Part shown: positions 49,853 through 58,398 of the stretch, piece after piece
Numbering within the stretch: the stretch's first letter is position 1
How the letters are laid out: each line of letters starts with the position of its first letter
Source of the DNA: Pseudomonas pharyngis
GTDB lineage: Bacteria; Pseudomonadota; Gammaproteobacteria; Pseudomonadales; Pseudomonadaceae
Assembly (NCBI RefSeq): GCF_021602345.1
Contig: NZ_BQID01000011.1
Span: 1-64,000 of the forward strand
DNA length: 64,000 nt
Reading direction: 5' to 3'
Made by a program: the position numbers and the translations under genes
Notes under the pieces: generated by a model
Database searches by the model: none
Told to the model about the DNA's origin: nothing
What the model saw: the letters and a program-made list of their open reading frames with translations, nothing else

Positions 49853-50254
49853 ATGAAAAAACCGACACCAAATCCACCGCTGAACACCGATCCAACGGAC
49901 CCGACCGATCAACCCGATCCGGTCTCCCCCTACGCTTCAGTCGATTCAAAGAAACTCCACGACGCGGCCCACAAGGCCCTCGACTTCTACCTCAACCCCA
50001 AACCTGAAAAGTCGCGCAATTCCGTGGATCGCGGCATGCAGATGTTCAAGGTCGACCCGGATATCAACCCCGAGGCGATTGCCATCCAGACCTACGAGAC
50101 CTTTTCCTCGGTGAGCATTCTGTTGCTGGACCTGGCCGACAGCCTGGACGACAAGCCGCGGCATCTGGCGATGGCGATCTATCAGTTGAGTGAGATGGGG
50201 TTGTTGCTGGCGGAGAGGACGCTGGATAACGAGCGGGCGATTGCTATCGGCTAG
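49853..50254 (+). CDS. DUF6124 family protein
   Basis: A 133-residue cytoplasmic protein. The first 28 residues are Pro/Asp/Thr-rich and likely disordered. The rest is helical (DSKKLHDAAHKALDFYL; AIQTYETFSSVSILLLDLAD; LAMAIYQLSEMGLLLAERTL). I associate this pattern with a small family found almost only in Pseudomonas (DUF6124, from memory) with no known function. The ATG at 49853 follows AGGAA at a normal distance. Its leader can form the switch-like RNA described separately. It lies just outside the Tc cluster, on the opposite strand. Confidence 0.72.
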   Translation: MKKPTPNPPLNTDPTDPTDQPDPVSPYASVDSKKLHDAAHKALDFYLNPKPEKSRNSVDRGMQMFKVDPDINPEAIAIQTYETFSSVSILLLDLADSLDDKPRHLAMAIYQLSEMGLLLAERTLDNERAIAIG

Positions 50255-50289
50255 CCAGCCGTCAAATAGACGGTGTCAGTACTGGCGCC

Positions 50290-50366
50290 TTCGCGGGCAA
50301 GCCCGCTCCCACAGGGATCAGCGCTGTCCTTGTGGGAGCGGGCTTGCTCCGGGCGGCGTTCCGACG
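50290..50366. repeat. REPIN (inverted pair of REP sequences)
   Basis: TTCGCGGGCAAGCCCGCTCC (from 50290) and TGTGGGAGCGGGCTTGCTCC (from 50331) face each other. The right copy continues CGGGCGGCGTTCCGACG and is identical over 36 bases to the reverse of 9124-9159. It separates the DUF6124 gene from the convergent PilZ gene. Confidence 0.88.
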
Positions 50367-50386
50367 ATGCTTTTGAAGGTTTTGAG

Positions 50387-50746
50387 TCAGGCAGAAGCCG
50401 GCAACGGCTGAAAGCTGAAGTATTGCTTCAACGCCTCGATCAATTGCCCGTATTCCGGCGGTGTCCGAAACAGGCTGAAGCCGGCGTCGTAATGTTGAGG
50501 GGTCGCGTCTTCGTGGCACCAAAGGCAGCACGCCGTCAGGTCGATGACCTGCTGGCTGCCTTGCCCCAGGGGAATTTTCAGGCGCAGATTGAACTGCGCA
50601 CCGATCATCATCGGCAACTGGCTGATAAGCATCAAACCGTCTTCAGAGACGTTGCCCAGAAAACCGACGGGTTTATCGGTGACGCTGTTGAACACTCGCA
50701 GAAAATACGGCAACTGGTGCCGTTCGATTCGACGGTCGGTAAACAT
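50387..50746 (-). CDS. PilZ-domain protein
   Basis: A 119-residue single-domain PilZ protein. The cyclic-di-GMP-binding motifs are both present: RxxxR in DRRIERHQ (about residues 4-8) and the N-x-S-x-x-G motif in GNVSEDG (about 30-36). The rest follows the six-strand barrel (LMLISQLPMMIGAQFNLRL, then DAGFSLF). It probably senses cyclic-di-GMP; the partner is unknown. A SadC-like cyclase lies 5 kb away, but no direct link is shown. I start at ATG 50746, so the domain begins at once; the longer frame has no family match. The 217 bases upstream hold no gene. Confidence 0.85.
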   Translation of the reverse strand: MFTDRRIERHQLPYFLRVFNSVTDKPVGFLGNVSEDGLMLISQLPMMIGAQFNLRLKIPLGQGSQQVIDLTACCLWCHEDATPQHYDAGFSLFRTPPEYGQLIEALKQYFSFQPLPASA

Positions 50747-50963
50747 GAACGTATCGCCATGCAGGGCCCGATGCCCGGGCCGCACTGTGCTTCGGAACGA
50801 ACCCGTCCTTCAGGCCCGCTCTCCCCGCTCCCGGTGTGGCGCTTGCCACGTACTTCACATGCCAGTCGCAGGTGTTGCGCCGGTACAGATATCGATTTGT
50901 ACCGGTGTCATTCGACTATAGCTCACCCTATACAAGCAGCCAGCTTTTGTATGACAACCGCCA

Positions 50964-51350
50964 TCAGAAGCGGGTTGGACGTACCACGGCGGCGGCGCTG
51001 CGAGTCGGGTAGTGACCCAGGCTCTGCAGGGTTTCCAGACGCGCGCGGGCGCGGTAGGCGTATTCGCTGTTGGGGTACGAGGCGATGATGAACTGATAGG
51101 TCTGCGCCGCATCGACGAACATTTTCTGCCGTTCGAGGCACTGGCCGCGCATCATCGACACTTCCGGCCACACATAAGGGCGGGCGCGGCTGGCGCGTTC
51201 GACCTTGGACAGTTCAAGCATCACCTGCTCGCAATTGCCCCGGTCATAGGCGCTGTAGGCGTTGTTCAAATGATGGTTCATCGACCAACGGGTGCAGCCC
51301 GAAGCGGCGAGGACGCTGAGGGCAAGGGCGGCAATGGGCAACAATCGCAT
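50964..51350 (-). CDS. Tetratricopeptide-like lipoprotein
   Basis: A 128-residue lipoprotein. A signal peptide (MRLLPIAALALSVLA) ends in the lipobox ASGC, so Cys near residue 19 should be lipidated. The mature part has TPR-like helices (NNAYSAYDRGNCEQVMLELSKVE; MFVDAAQTYQFIIASYPNSEYAYRARARL), in the style of YfiO/YbgF-type envelope proteins. ATG 51350 is preceded by AGGAG. Orthologues sit near pykA in pseudomonads as I recall. Function is unknown; outer-membrane or periplasmic scaffolding is likely. Confidence 0.83.
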   Translation of the reverse strand: MRLLPIAALALSVLAASGCTRWSMNHHLNNAYSAYDRGNCEQVMLELSKVERASRARPYVWPEVSMMRGQCLERQKMFVDAAQTYQFIIASYPNSEYAYRARARLETLQSLGHYPTRSAAAVVRPTRF

Positions 51351-51452
51351 GGGAGGTTCTCCTGTCTTGTGCACTGTATCGACCTAACGCCGAAAATCTT
51401 CAATGCACGCTGTTGTGTCGAGGCCCCTTTTCCTCCCAATCGAGCTGCCGTC

Positions 51453-51752
51453 TCATTCCAAATTGATGTTCACAACCTCCGAGCGTGGGGAAACAACAGT
51501 GCCATCCCTGGTCTTTTCGACCATATAGAAACCAAATTTACGAAGGTCAATGTGGTTTTGCCACTGGCCAGTGTCGCTAATTGACTGCCCAAAAATCGGA
51601 TTCATTGGGTCTTTCGTGCTGTAGCAAACCGCCACATTCCCTGGTGTACCAGTTCCTCGCACGATAAAAAACACTCCGGGAGCAGACCCGTCCAATGGCT
51701 CCAGAACACGGGGAGGCTCATTTTGAATCTGAGTATCGTTTTCACTGGTCAT
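51453..51752 (-). CDS. Orphan single Ig-like repeat protein
   Basis: A 99-residue protein that is essentially one Ig-like unit of the kind found ten times in the gene at 46307-49387: PPRVLEPLDGSAPGVFF, then VRGTGTPGNVAVCYS, SDTGQWQNHIDL and VSPRSEVVNI. It has a short polar N-terminus and no signal peptide. ATG 51752 follows GAGG. A degenerate copy of the Tc operator lies 72 bases upstream, the same distance as for the ten-repeat gene, with a similar -10 region. It therefore looks like a detached member of the Tc regulon, separated from the main cluster by three ordinary genes. It could also be a remnant of a larger gene. Confidence 0.7.
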   Translation of the reverse strand: MTSENDTQIQNEPPRVLEPLDGSAPGVFFIVRGTGTPGNVAVCYSTKDPMNPIFGQSISDTGQWQNHIDLRKFGFYMVEKTRDGTVVSPRSEVVNINLE

Positions 51753-51824
51753 ATCATTTGCCTCGGAGGCTCGCCAACCATTGGCGAGGTTCAGCTTTTT
51801 ATATCGCGCCGTAAAAACCACGCC

Positions 51825-51844
51825 ACCTGATAGAAATAACAGTC
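51825..51844 (-). promoter_or_regulatory. Degenerate Tc operator copy C
   Basis: ACCTGATAGAAATAACAGTC matches the palindrome at 49460 and 46289 except for decayed half-sites. It lies 72 bases before the single-Ig gene and is followed by the shared flank CGACgAgCGG (CGACaAaCGG in copy B). The region also carries the divergent pykA promoter. Confidence 0.55.
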
Positions 51845-51987
51845 TCGACGAGCGGTAGGCCTACGCCGGCCGAATGTTCAAAAATGTTCGTTTCAATAAA
51901 GAAACCAATAAGTAGTGCAAACGAACAATGACTACACCCTTCGAGCATAGTAGCCTTCGCTGGCGCTTGAACCTGAGGAGTCTTTGC

Positions 51988-53439
51988 ATGTCCGTCCGTC
52001 GTACCAAAATCGTCGCTACCCTTGGCCCGGCCAGTAACTCGCCGGAAGTTCTCGAACAGCTGATTCTGGCTGGCCTGGACGTCGCCCGTCTGAACTTCTC
52101 CCACGGCACCCCCGACGAGCACAAGGCTCGCGCGAAGCTGGTGCGTGACCTCGCGGCCAAGCACGGTCGCTTCGTCGCCCTGCTGGGTGACCTGCAAGGC
52201 CCGAAAATCCGTATCGCCAAATTCGCCAACAAGCGCATCGAGCTGAAGATCGGTGACAAGTTCACCTTCTCCACCAGCCATCCGCTGACCGAAGGCAACC
52301 AGCAAGTGGTCGGCATCGACTACCCGGACCTGGTCAAGGACTGCGGCGTGGGCGACGAGCTGCTGCTCGATGACGGCCGCGTGGTCATGCGCGTTGAAAC
52401 CGCCACCGCCACCGAGCTGAACTGCGTCGTGACCATCGGCGGTCCGCTGTCCGACCACAAAGGCATCAACCGTCGCGGTGGCGGCCTGACCGCGCCGGCC
52501 CTGACTGAAAAAGACAAGGCCGACATCAAGCTCGCCGCTGAAATGGAAGTCGACTACCTCGCCGTGTCCTTCCCGCGTGACGCCGCCGACATGAACTACG
52601 CCCGTCAACTGCGCGACGAAGCCGGCGGCACCGCCTGGCTGGTGGCGAAGATCGAACGCGCCGAAGCCGTGGCCGACGACGAAACCCTCGACGGTCTGAT
52701 CAAGGCTTCCGACGCGGTGATGGTTGCCCGTGGTGACCTCGGTGTGGAAATCGGCGACGCCGAGCTGGTGGGCATCCAGAAGAAAATCATTCTGCACGCA
52801 CGCCGCCACAACAAGGCGGTGATCGTGGCGACCCAGATGATGGAGTCGATGATCCAGAACCCGATGCCGACCCGCGCCGAAGTGTCCGACGTGGCCAACG
52901 CCGTGCTCGACTACACCGACGCCGTGATGCTGTCTGCCGAGTCCGCTGCCGGCGCTTACCCGCTGGAAGCCGTGCAGGCGATGGCGCGCATCTGTGTCGG
53001 CGCTGAAAAGCACCCGACCAGCAAGACCTCCAGCCACCGTATCGGCAAGGAATTCGAGCGCTGCGACGAAAGCATCGCGCTGGCGACCATGTACACCGCC
53101 AACCACTTCCCGGGCGTCAAGGCGATCATCGCACTGACCGAAAGCGGCTACACCCCGCTGATCATGTCGCGTATCCGTTCGTCGGTGCCGATCTACTGCT
53201 TCACCCCGCACCGCGAAGCCCAGGCCCGCGCGGCGATGTTCCGTGGCGTGTACACCGTACCGTTCGACCCGGCTTCGCTGGCCCCGAACGAAGTCAGCCA
53301 GAAAGCCATCGACGAACTGGTCAAGCGCGGCGTAGTGGAGAAAGGCGACTGGGTCATCCTGACCAAGGGCGACAGCTACCACACCACCGGCGGCACCAAC
53401 GGCATGAAGATCCTGCACGTAGGCGATCCGCAGGTCTGA
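51988..53439 (+). CDS. pykA: Pyruvate kinase
   Basis: Pyruvate kinase of 483 residues, which makes pyruvate and ATP from phosphoenolpyruvate. It opens with RRTKIVATLGPASNSPEVL and the ARLNFSHG substrate motif. KIERAEAV carries the catalytic lysine and Glu, GDLGVEIG and TQMMESMIQNPMPTRAEVSD are the active-site loops, and the C-terminal domain ends near MKILHVGDPQV. It corresponds to the PykA type of P. aeruginosa in length. I start at ATG 51988 with GAGGAG upstream; the frame before it is promoter. It has its own strong terminator. Confidence 0.96.
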   Translation: MSVRRTKIVATLGPASNSPEVLEQLILAGLDVARLNFSHGTPDEHKARAKLVRDLAAKHGRFVALLGDLQGPKIRIAKFANKRIELKIGDKFTFSTSHPLTEGNQQVVGIDYPDLVKDCGVGDELLLDDGRVVMRVETATATELNCVVTIGGPLSDHKGINRRGGGLTAPALTEKDKADIKLAAEMEVDYLAVSFPRDAADMNYARQLRDEAGGTAWLVAKIERAEAVADDETLDGLIKASDAVMVARGDLGVEIGDAELVGIQKKIILHARRHNKAVIVATQMMESMIQNPMPTRAEVSDVANAVLDYTDAVMLSAESAAGAYPLEAVQAMARICVGAEKHPTSKTSSHRIGKEFERCDESIALATMYTANHFPGVKAIIALTESGYTPLIMSRIRSSVPIYCFTPHREAQARAAMFRGVYTVPFDPASLAPNEVSQKAIDELVKRGVVEKGDWVILTKGDSYHTTGGTNGMKILHVGDPQV

Positions 53440-53459
53440 ATGACCGGTCGCTGAAAACG

Positions 53460-53492
53460 AAAAGCCCCGCCATTTGAATGGCGGGGCTTTTT
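53460..53492 (+). terminator. pykA terminator
   Basis: The stem AAAAGCCCCGCCATT / AATGGCGGGGCTTTTT lies 20 bases after the pykA stop and ends in a T run. Confidence 0.93.
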
Positions 53493-53524
53493 CATTTCAG
53501 GAGTGTTGATCGTTACTACGTTGA

Positions 53525-53633
53525 TCGTTCCCACGCTCTGCGTGGGAATGCCTCAATGGGCGCTCCGCGTCCGCTTCGGCATGGGACGCGGAGCGTCCCG
53601 GGCTGCATTCCCACGCGGAGCGTGGGAACGATC
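53525..53633. repeat. REP cluster between pykA and the hydratase gene
   Basis: Four palindromic segments in a row: CGTTCCCACGCTCTGCGTGG, GCGCTCCGCGTCC, GGGACGCGGAGCGTCCC and ATTCCCACGCGGAGCGTGGG. Outer copies are inverted with respect to each other, so the whole is a larger palindrome. The first core also occurs at 22654. Confidence 0.85.
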
Positions 53634-53725
53634 GGTGCGCGGAGTGCGGCGGCGGTCCGTGCGCGCAGTGTGGCCGCGGTCGATGCGCGGAGTGCGGGGG
53701 CGATCGATGCGCGGAGCGGTCGGCG
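53630..53725. repeat. Four 24-base tandem repeats
   Basis: Four adjoining units of exactly 24 bases start at 53630, 53654, 53678 and 53702, each near GATCGATGCGCGGAGTGCGG plus GGGC. They differ by a few bases each. They abut the REP cluster and end six bases before the hydratase stop codon. Both strands are open in one frame across them, but no gene is likely. Confidence 0.8.
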
Positions 53726-53731
53726 GATATC

Positions 53732-54481
53732 TCAATGCCGTTTGATGAACCCCGTCAACGCCGCCAGCGCCTCCGGCGAGCGCAGCCGCTGGGTGAACAG
53801 CGCGCCCTCCTCCTCGATCACTTTGCGAATCAACTCGCGATCCGGCGCGCGCATCAATTGCTTGCTGATGCGCACCGCCTCGGCCGGCAACTCGTCAAAC
53901 CGCAGCGCCATCTCCCGCGCCTTGGTCAATGCGGCTTCGCCGCTGCCCAGCGCCTCGGTGGCGATCCCCCATTGCGCGGCTTGCTCACCCGTGAAGCCTT
54001 CACCGAGCAGCAGCAACTCCGAGGCTTTGGCCTGCCCGAGCAAGCGCGGCAGGATCAGGCTGGAGCCAAACTCGGGGCACAACCCTAGATTGACGAACGG
54101 CATGCGTAACCGTGCATCCCGCGCCACGTACACCAGATCGCAATGCAACAGCAGCGTCGTGCCGATCCCCACCGCCGCCCCGGCCACGGCGGCGATCACC
54201 GGTTTACAGCATTCAAGCAAGTTGAGCATGAAGTGAAACACCGGGCTGTCGAGGTCGCTCGGCGGTTGTTGGATGAAGTCGGCGATGTCGTTGCCGGCGG
54301 TGAAGCACTCGGCGCTGCCGGTGATCAGCACGGCGTTGATTTCGGGATCGTGATTGGCTTGCTTGAGCGCTTCGGCCAACTGGCTGTACATGGCGCGGGT
54401 CAGGGCGTTTTTCTTGTCCGGGCGGTTGAGGCGCAGGGTCAGCAAACCGCGTTCGCGGTGCAGCAGGATGGCATCGGTCAT
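53732..54481 (-). CDS. Enoyl-CoA hydratase/isomerase family protein
   Basis: A 249-residue crotonase-fold protein. The oxyanion-hole motifs are visible: AECFTAGNDIADF (about 60-72) and VAGAAVGIGTTLLLHCD (about 100-116). FVNLGLCPEFGSSLILPRLLG follows, with Glu-like and Gly positions resembling isomerases more than classic hydratases. The C-terminal helix ends in LTGFIKRH. It may act in fatty-acid or aromatic-acid degradation; the substrate is unknown. I start at ATG 54481 (MTDAILLHRERG). It forms a minus-strand run with the ferredoxin-reductase gene 29 bases upstream and sadC. Confidence 0.9.
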   Translation of the reverse strand: MTDAILLHRERGLLTLRLNRPDKKNALTRAMYSQLAEALKQANHDPEINAVLITGSAECFTAGNDIADFIQQPPSDLDSPVFHFMLNLLECCKPVIAAVAGAAVGIGTTLLLHCDLVYVARDARLRMPFVNLGLCPEFGSSLILPRLLGQAKASELLLLGEGFTGEQAAQWGIATEALGSGEAALTKAREMALRFDELPAEAVRISKQLMRAPDRELIRKVIEEEGALFTQRLRSPEALAALTGFIKRH

Positions 54482-54510
54482 GGTGTGTCTCGCGTCTGAA
54501 GAATCAGCGC

Positions 54511-55446
54511 TCAACCACGGCTCAGGAAGACATCGGCCAGCAGTTGGTTGCGCGGCAGTCCGGCCAGGAACAGACGCTTGGCAAACGCGTCGACGCTGGC
54601 CGTCGAGCCGCAGACTAAGGCCAGGGTTTGCCGGGAAACAAGGCGCAGTTGCGCCAAAGCGCCCGGCAACTCGGCCGCCGTCCACAGCTCGACGCTGAGG
54701 TTTTCCCGCTGCGCAGCGAGTGCTTCAAGGGGTTTGGCCAGGTAATGCCCGGCGGCATCATGGGCCAGGTGAATGACGCGGATGGCGCCCCGATGATCGT
54801 GACGCAAGGCCTCACGCAACACGCCGAACAACGGGCCGAGCCCGGTGCCGGCGGCCAGCAGCCACAGCGGCCGGTCGTGCCAGTCCGGGTCGTAATGCAG
54901 CGCGCCGCCGCGCAGTTCGCCGAGGCGGATCGGATCGCCGATCTGCAAGCGTCGCGCCGCATCGCTGAATTCGCCGGGCTGGCGGCAATCGAGGTGGAAT
55001 TCAAGAAAGCGGTCTTCTTCCGGCAGACTCGCCAGCGAATACGGCCGCGCAATGTGGCCGGCCCACAGCACCAGATGCTGACCGGCGCTGTAGCGCAACG
55101 GCCGCTGGGGTGTCAGGCGCAGACGCAACACGCTGTCGCCGAGCCAGTCCAGCGCCTCGACCGTGGCCGGGCGACCATCGGTGACGGGATCGAAGGTGTG
55201 CACCTGCAAATCGTCGATCACCTGACACTGGCATGCCAGCCGCCAGCCCTGATCACGCTGTTCGGCGCTCAGGGCATCGGGGCGACTGTCGGCGGGCAAA
55301 CCCTGCACGCATTGCACCAGACACGCATGGCAACTGCCGGCGCGACAGCTATAAGGCACCGCCACGCCGTTCTGATTGAGGGCATCGAGCAGGTTGCTGC
55401 CCGACGCCACCGACCACTGTCGTTCACCCACTCGCAGTTCAGGCAT
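54511..55446 (-). CDS. Iron-sulfur flavoprotein reductase (ferredoxin-NAD(P)H reductase type)
   Basis: A 311-residue electron-transfer protein. Residues about 1-85 are a plant-type [2Fe-2S] ferredoxin domain with Cx4Cx2C in CRAGSCHAC and a fourth cysteine in LACQC. Residues about 95-195 bind FAD (RPYSLAS). Residues about 205-311 bind NAD(P)H (AAGTGLGPLFGVL and the late CGSTASVDAF). The layout matches oxygenase reductase components and CDP-6-deoxyglucose reductase-like proteins; no partner oxygenase is nearby. ATG 55446 overlaps the end of sadC by eight bases. The substrate is unknown. Confidence 0.88.
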   Translation of the reverse strand: MPELRVGERQWSVASGSNLLDALNQNGVAVPYSCRAGSCHACLVQCVQGLPADSRPDALSAEQRDQGWRLACQCQVIDDLQVHTFDPVTDGRPATVEALDWLGDSVLRLRLTPQRPLRYSAGQHLVLWAGHIARPYSLASLPEEDRFLEFHLDCRQPGEFSDAARRLQIGDPIRLGELRGGALHYDPDWHDRPLWLLAAGTGLGPLFGVLREALRHDHRGAIRVIHLAHDAAGHYLAKPLEALAAQRENLSVELWTAAELPGALAQLRLVSRQTLALVCGSTASVDAFAKRLFLAGLPRNQLLADVFLSRG

Positions 55447-56557
55447 CGACGTTCTCCCATGCCGCCGCGCAACGGTTACGCCCGTCACGCTTGGCCCGGT
55501 ACAGCGCCTGATCGGCACGCTGCAAGGCGTCGTCCAGATCGTCGCCCAGTTCCAGCAAGGTCATGCCGGCGGACAGGCTCAGGTTTTTCACATTCAGGCC
55601 CACCAGTTCAACGTCGGTGAAGGCGATGCGCAGGCGTTCGCAACAGGCGGTCAGGCTTTCAGCGTTGCAATCGGGCAGCAGCACCACGAATTCTTCACCA
55701 CCATAACGCGCCAGCACATCGCCGTCGCGCAGGCAGGCCCCGGCTACCCCGGCGAACGCCTGCAACACCTGGTCGCCGGCAGCGTGGCCATGGATATCGT
55801 TGATGCGCTTGAAGTGGTCGAGGTCGATCAGCGCCAGACCGTGCACCACGTCGGGCTCCATCGCATTCAACTCGCGGGTGGCCAGGCGCAGGAAATGCCG
55901 GCGGTTGAACAGCCCGGTCAGCTCGTCGGTGGCAACAAGGTCTTCGAGTTGGCGCATCATCCCGCGCAGGGTGTCCTGATGCGCCTGCAGGGCGAACCGG
56001 CGCTGACGCATGCGTTGGCGCGAGGTCTGGACGAAACGCGCATAGATCACCAGCCAGGCCAGCACGATCAGCAGGATGCAGGCCTGCAACGCGGAAAGCG
56101 CCGGATCGTGCAGACGGAAGTGGTAACCGTCCCACAGCGTGATGGCGCAGAAGCTGAAGAACACCAGCATCGCGCAGCGTACGAACGCCCGCTGTGACAG
56201 ATGGAACAGGCCGAACAGCAGGACCAGCACATAGAAAACCAGAAACTCGCCCCGAGCCTCCTCCAGATGAGCAATCAGCCACGTCTGCCAGCCAAGGCCC
56301 AGCAGCACTTGGGCTTCGGTCAGGCTCGGGTCGGAGAAGCGCAGGTTGCAGCCGGAAAAGAACAGGGCGAACAGGATCGCCTGGCTGATCACCACCAGCG
56401 CACTGCCGATGGCGACGCCGGCCAGCGAATCGTTGTAGTGACCGGTGAAATACGCCAGCCACAGCAGCAGCAAAGCCAATCCGTAGGTGGCTGCAGCGAG
56501 GGCGAAGCGTTTGAGCAAAAGACGTTGAATGGCGTTATGGGTCAATCGTTGACTCAC
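55439..56557 (-). CDS. SadC-like membrane diguanylate cyclase
   Basis: A 372-residue GGDEF protein. About six membrane helices fill residues 18-175, followed by a coiled linker and the cyclase domain (about 205-372). The active site is GGEEF (286-290), the metal/substrate region is LIDLDHFKRINDIHGHAAGD, and the inhibitory site RDGD (277-280) is intact. The enzyme should make cyclic-di-GMP from GTP and be product-inhibited. Order beside fumA and the reductase matches P. aeruginosa sadC from memory, but this protein is shorter than I recall for that species. It starts at a GTG. It shares the 300-base divergent region with fumA. Confidence 0.88.
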   Translation of the reverse strand: MSQRLTHNAIQRLLLKRFALAAATYGLALLLLWLAYFTGHYNDSLAGVAIGSALVVISQAILFALFFSGCNLRFSDPSLTEAQVLLGLGWQTWLIAHLEEARGEFLVFYVLVLLFGLFHLSQRAFVRCAMLVFFSFCAITLWDGYHFRLHDPALSALQACILLIVLAWLVIYARFVQTSRQRMRQRRFALQAHQDTLRGMMRQLEDLVATDELTGLFNRRHFLRLATRELNAMEPDVVHGLALIDLDHFKRINDIHGHAAGDQVLQAFAGVAGACLRDGDVLARYGGEEFVVLLPDCNAESLTACCERLRIAFTDVELVGLNVKNLSLSAGMTLLELGDDLDDALQRADQALYRAKRDGRNRCAAAWENVDA

Positions 56558-56856
56558 CGTGCGATAAGAGGCTGACCGAGTGTCCTACCCTACAGACCGG
56601 CTGCCACTTTAGTGGCGCAGGCGATAAATGACCATTGATTTTCGGGCCGGGTATTTGGCGTCAAAAACCTGCAGCCATGCGACCAACGAATGACTCCCGG
56701 CAGATGTGCCCGCCACCGAGGCGCGGTATACTGCCGCGCCTTTTTAGCGTCGCGCCAGCAGCCCCGGCGTGCCTTGAAAGGTGCTTGCGACCGACCGATG
56801 CACCCAAGCCGCAGGCACCTTATTGAATGTTCCCGTCTTTTAGAGGAGCGCGACTC

Positions 56857-58380
56857 ATGACCGTGATCAAGCAAGACGACCTGATTCAGAGCGTTGCCGA
56901 CGCCCTGCAGTTCATTTCCTATTACCACCCCGTGGATTTCATCCAGGCGATGCACGAAGCCTACCTGCGCGAAGAATCGCCAGCGGCGCGTGACTCGATG
57001 GCGCAGATCCTGATCAACTCGCGCATGTGCGCCACCGGCCACCGCCCGATCTGCCAGGACACCGGTATCGTTACCGTGTTCGTGCGTGTCGGCATGGACG
57101 TGCGCTGGGATGGCGCCACCATGGGCCTGGACGACATGATCAACGAAGGCGTGCGTCGCGCCTACAACCTGCCGGAAAACGTCCTGCGTGCCTCGATCCT
57201 CGCCGACCCGGCGGGCGCTCGCAAAAACACCAAGGACAACACCCCTGCCGTGATTCACTACTCCATCGTCCCGGGCAACACCGTGGAAGTGGACGTGGCG
57301 GCCAAGGGCGGCGGTTCCGAGAACAAGTCGAAAATGGCCATGCTCAACCCGTCCGACTCGATCGTCGACTGGGTACTCAAGACCGTTCCGACCATGGGCG
57401 CCGGCTGGTGCCCGCCGGGCATGCTGGGCATCGGCATCGGCGGCACTGCCGAGAAAGCCGCTGTCATGGCCAAGGAAGTGTTGATGGAATCCATCGACAT
57501 TCACGAGCTGAAAGCCCGTGGCCCGCAGAACCGCATCGAAGAAATGCGTCTGGAGCTGTTCGAGAAGGTCAACCAGCTGGGCATCGGCGCCCAGGGCCTC
57601 GGTGGCCTGACCACCGTGCTCGACGTGAAGATCATGGACTACCCGACCCACGCCGCCTCGCTGCCGGTGTGCATGATCCCGAACTGCGCCGCCACCCGTC
57701 ACGCGCACTTCGTGCTCGACGGTTCCGGCCCGGCCTCGCTGGAAGCGCCACCGCTGGACGCCTATCCGGAAATCGTCTGGGAAGCCGGCCCGTCGGCCCG
57801 CCGCGTCAACCTTGACACCCTGACCCCGGAAGACGTGCAGAGCTGGAAGCCGGGCGAAACCGTCCTGCTCAACGGCAAGATGCTCACCGGTCGCGACGCC
57901 GCGCACAAGCGCATGGTCGAGATGCTGAACAAGGGCGAAACCCTGCCGGTGGACCTCAAGGGTCGCTTCATCTACTACGTCGGCCCGGTTGATCCGGTCG
58001 GTGACGAAGTGGTGGGCCCTGCCGGCCCAACCACCGCCACGCGGATGGACAAGTTCACCCGTCAGATCCTTGAGCAAACCGGTCTGCTGGGCATGATCGG
58101 CAAGTCCGAGCGCGGCCCGACCGCGATCGACGCGATCAAGGACAACAAGGCCGTGTACCTGATGGCCGTCGGCGGTGCCGCTTACCTGGTGGCGCAAGCG
58201 ATCAAGAAGTCCAGGGTTCTGGCGTTCGCCGAGCTGGGCATGGAAGCGATCTACGAGTTCGAGGTCAAGGACATGCCGGTCACCGTTGCGGTGGACAGCA
58301 AAGGTGAGTCGGTACACATCACCGGTCCTGCGATCTGGCAGCAGAAGATCAGCGAAAGCCTGGCGGTTGAAGTGCAGTAA
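56857..58380 (+). CDS. fumA: Class I (iron-sulfur) fumarate hydratase
   Basis: A 507-residue single-chain fumarase of the 4Fe-4S type, interconverting fumarate and malate in the TCA cycle. The N-terminal alpha region includes GHRPICQDTGIVTVFVRVG with a cluster cysteine; MCATGHRPICQD and CMIPNCAATRHAHF supply cysteines around residues 60 and 280. The C-terminal beta region runs YYVGPVDPVGDEVVGPAGPTTATRMD. Length equals the two domains fused, as in P. aeruginosa. I start at ATG 56857 with GAGGAG upstream. It is monocistronic, closed by a strong terminator, and directly followed by the tcB operator. Confidence 0.95.
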   Translation: MTVIKQDDLIQSVADALQFISYYHPVDFIQAMHEAYLREESPAARDSMAQILINSRMCATGHRPICQDTGIVTVFVRVGMDVRWDGATMGLDDMINEGVRRAYNLPENVLRASILADPAGARKNTKDNTPAVIHYSIVPGNTVEVDVAAKGGGSENKSKMAMLNPSDSIVDWVLKTVPTMGAGWCPPGMLGIGIGGTAEKAAVMAKEVLMESIDIHELKARGPQNRIEEMRLELFEKVNQLGIGAQGLGGLTTVLDVKIMDYPTHAASLPVCMIPNCAATRHAHFVLDGSGPASLEAPPLDAYPEIVWEAGPSARRVNLDTLTPEDVQSWKPGETVLLNGKMLTGRDAAHKRMVEMLNKGETLPVDLKGRFIYYVGPVDPVGDEVVGPAGPTTATRMDKFTRQILEQTGLLGMIGKSERGPTAIDAIKDNKAVYLMAVGGAAYLVAQAIKKSRVLAFAELGMEAIYEFEVKDMPVTVAVDSKGESVHITGPAIWQQKISESLAVEVQ

Positions 58381-58398
58381 GCGCTTCATCGGCTTCGG

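Noticed and set aside
53553-53735. Arg/Thr/Pro-repeat 60-residue ORF
   Set aside because: Its repetition simply reflects the 24-base DNA tandem repeats and REP sequences.
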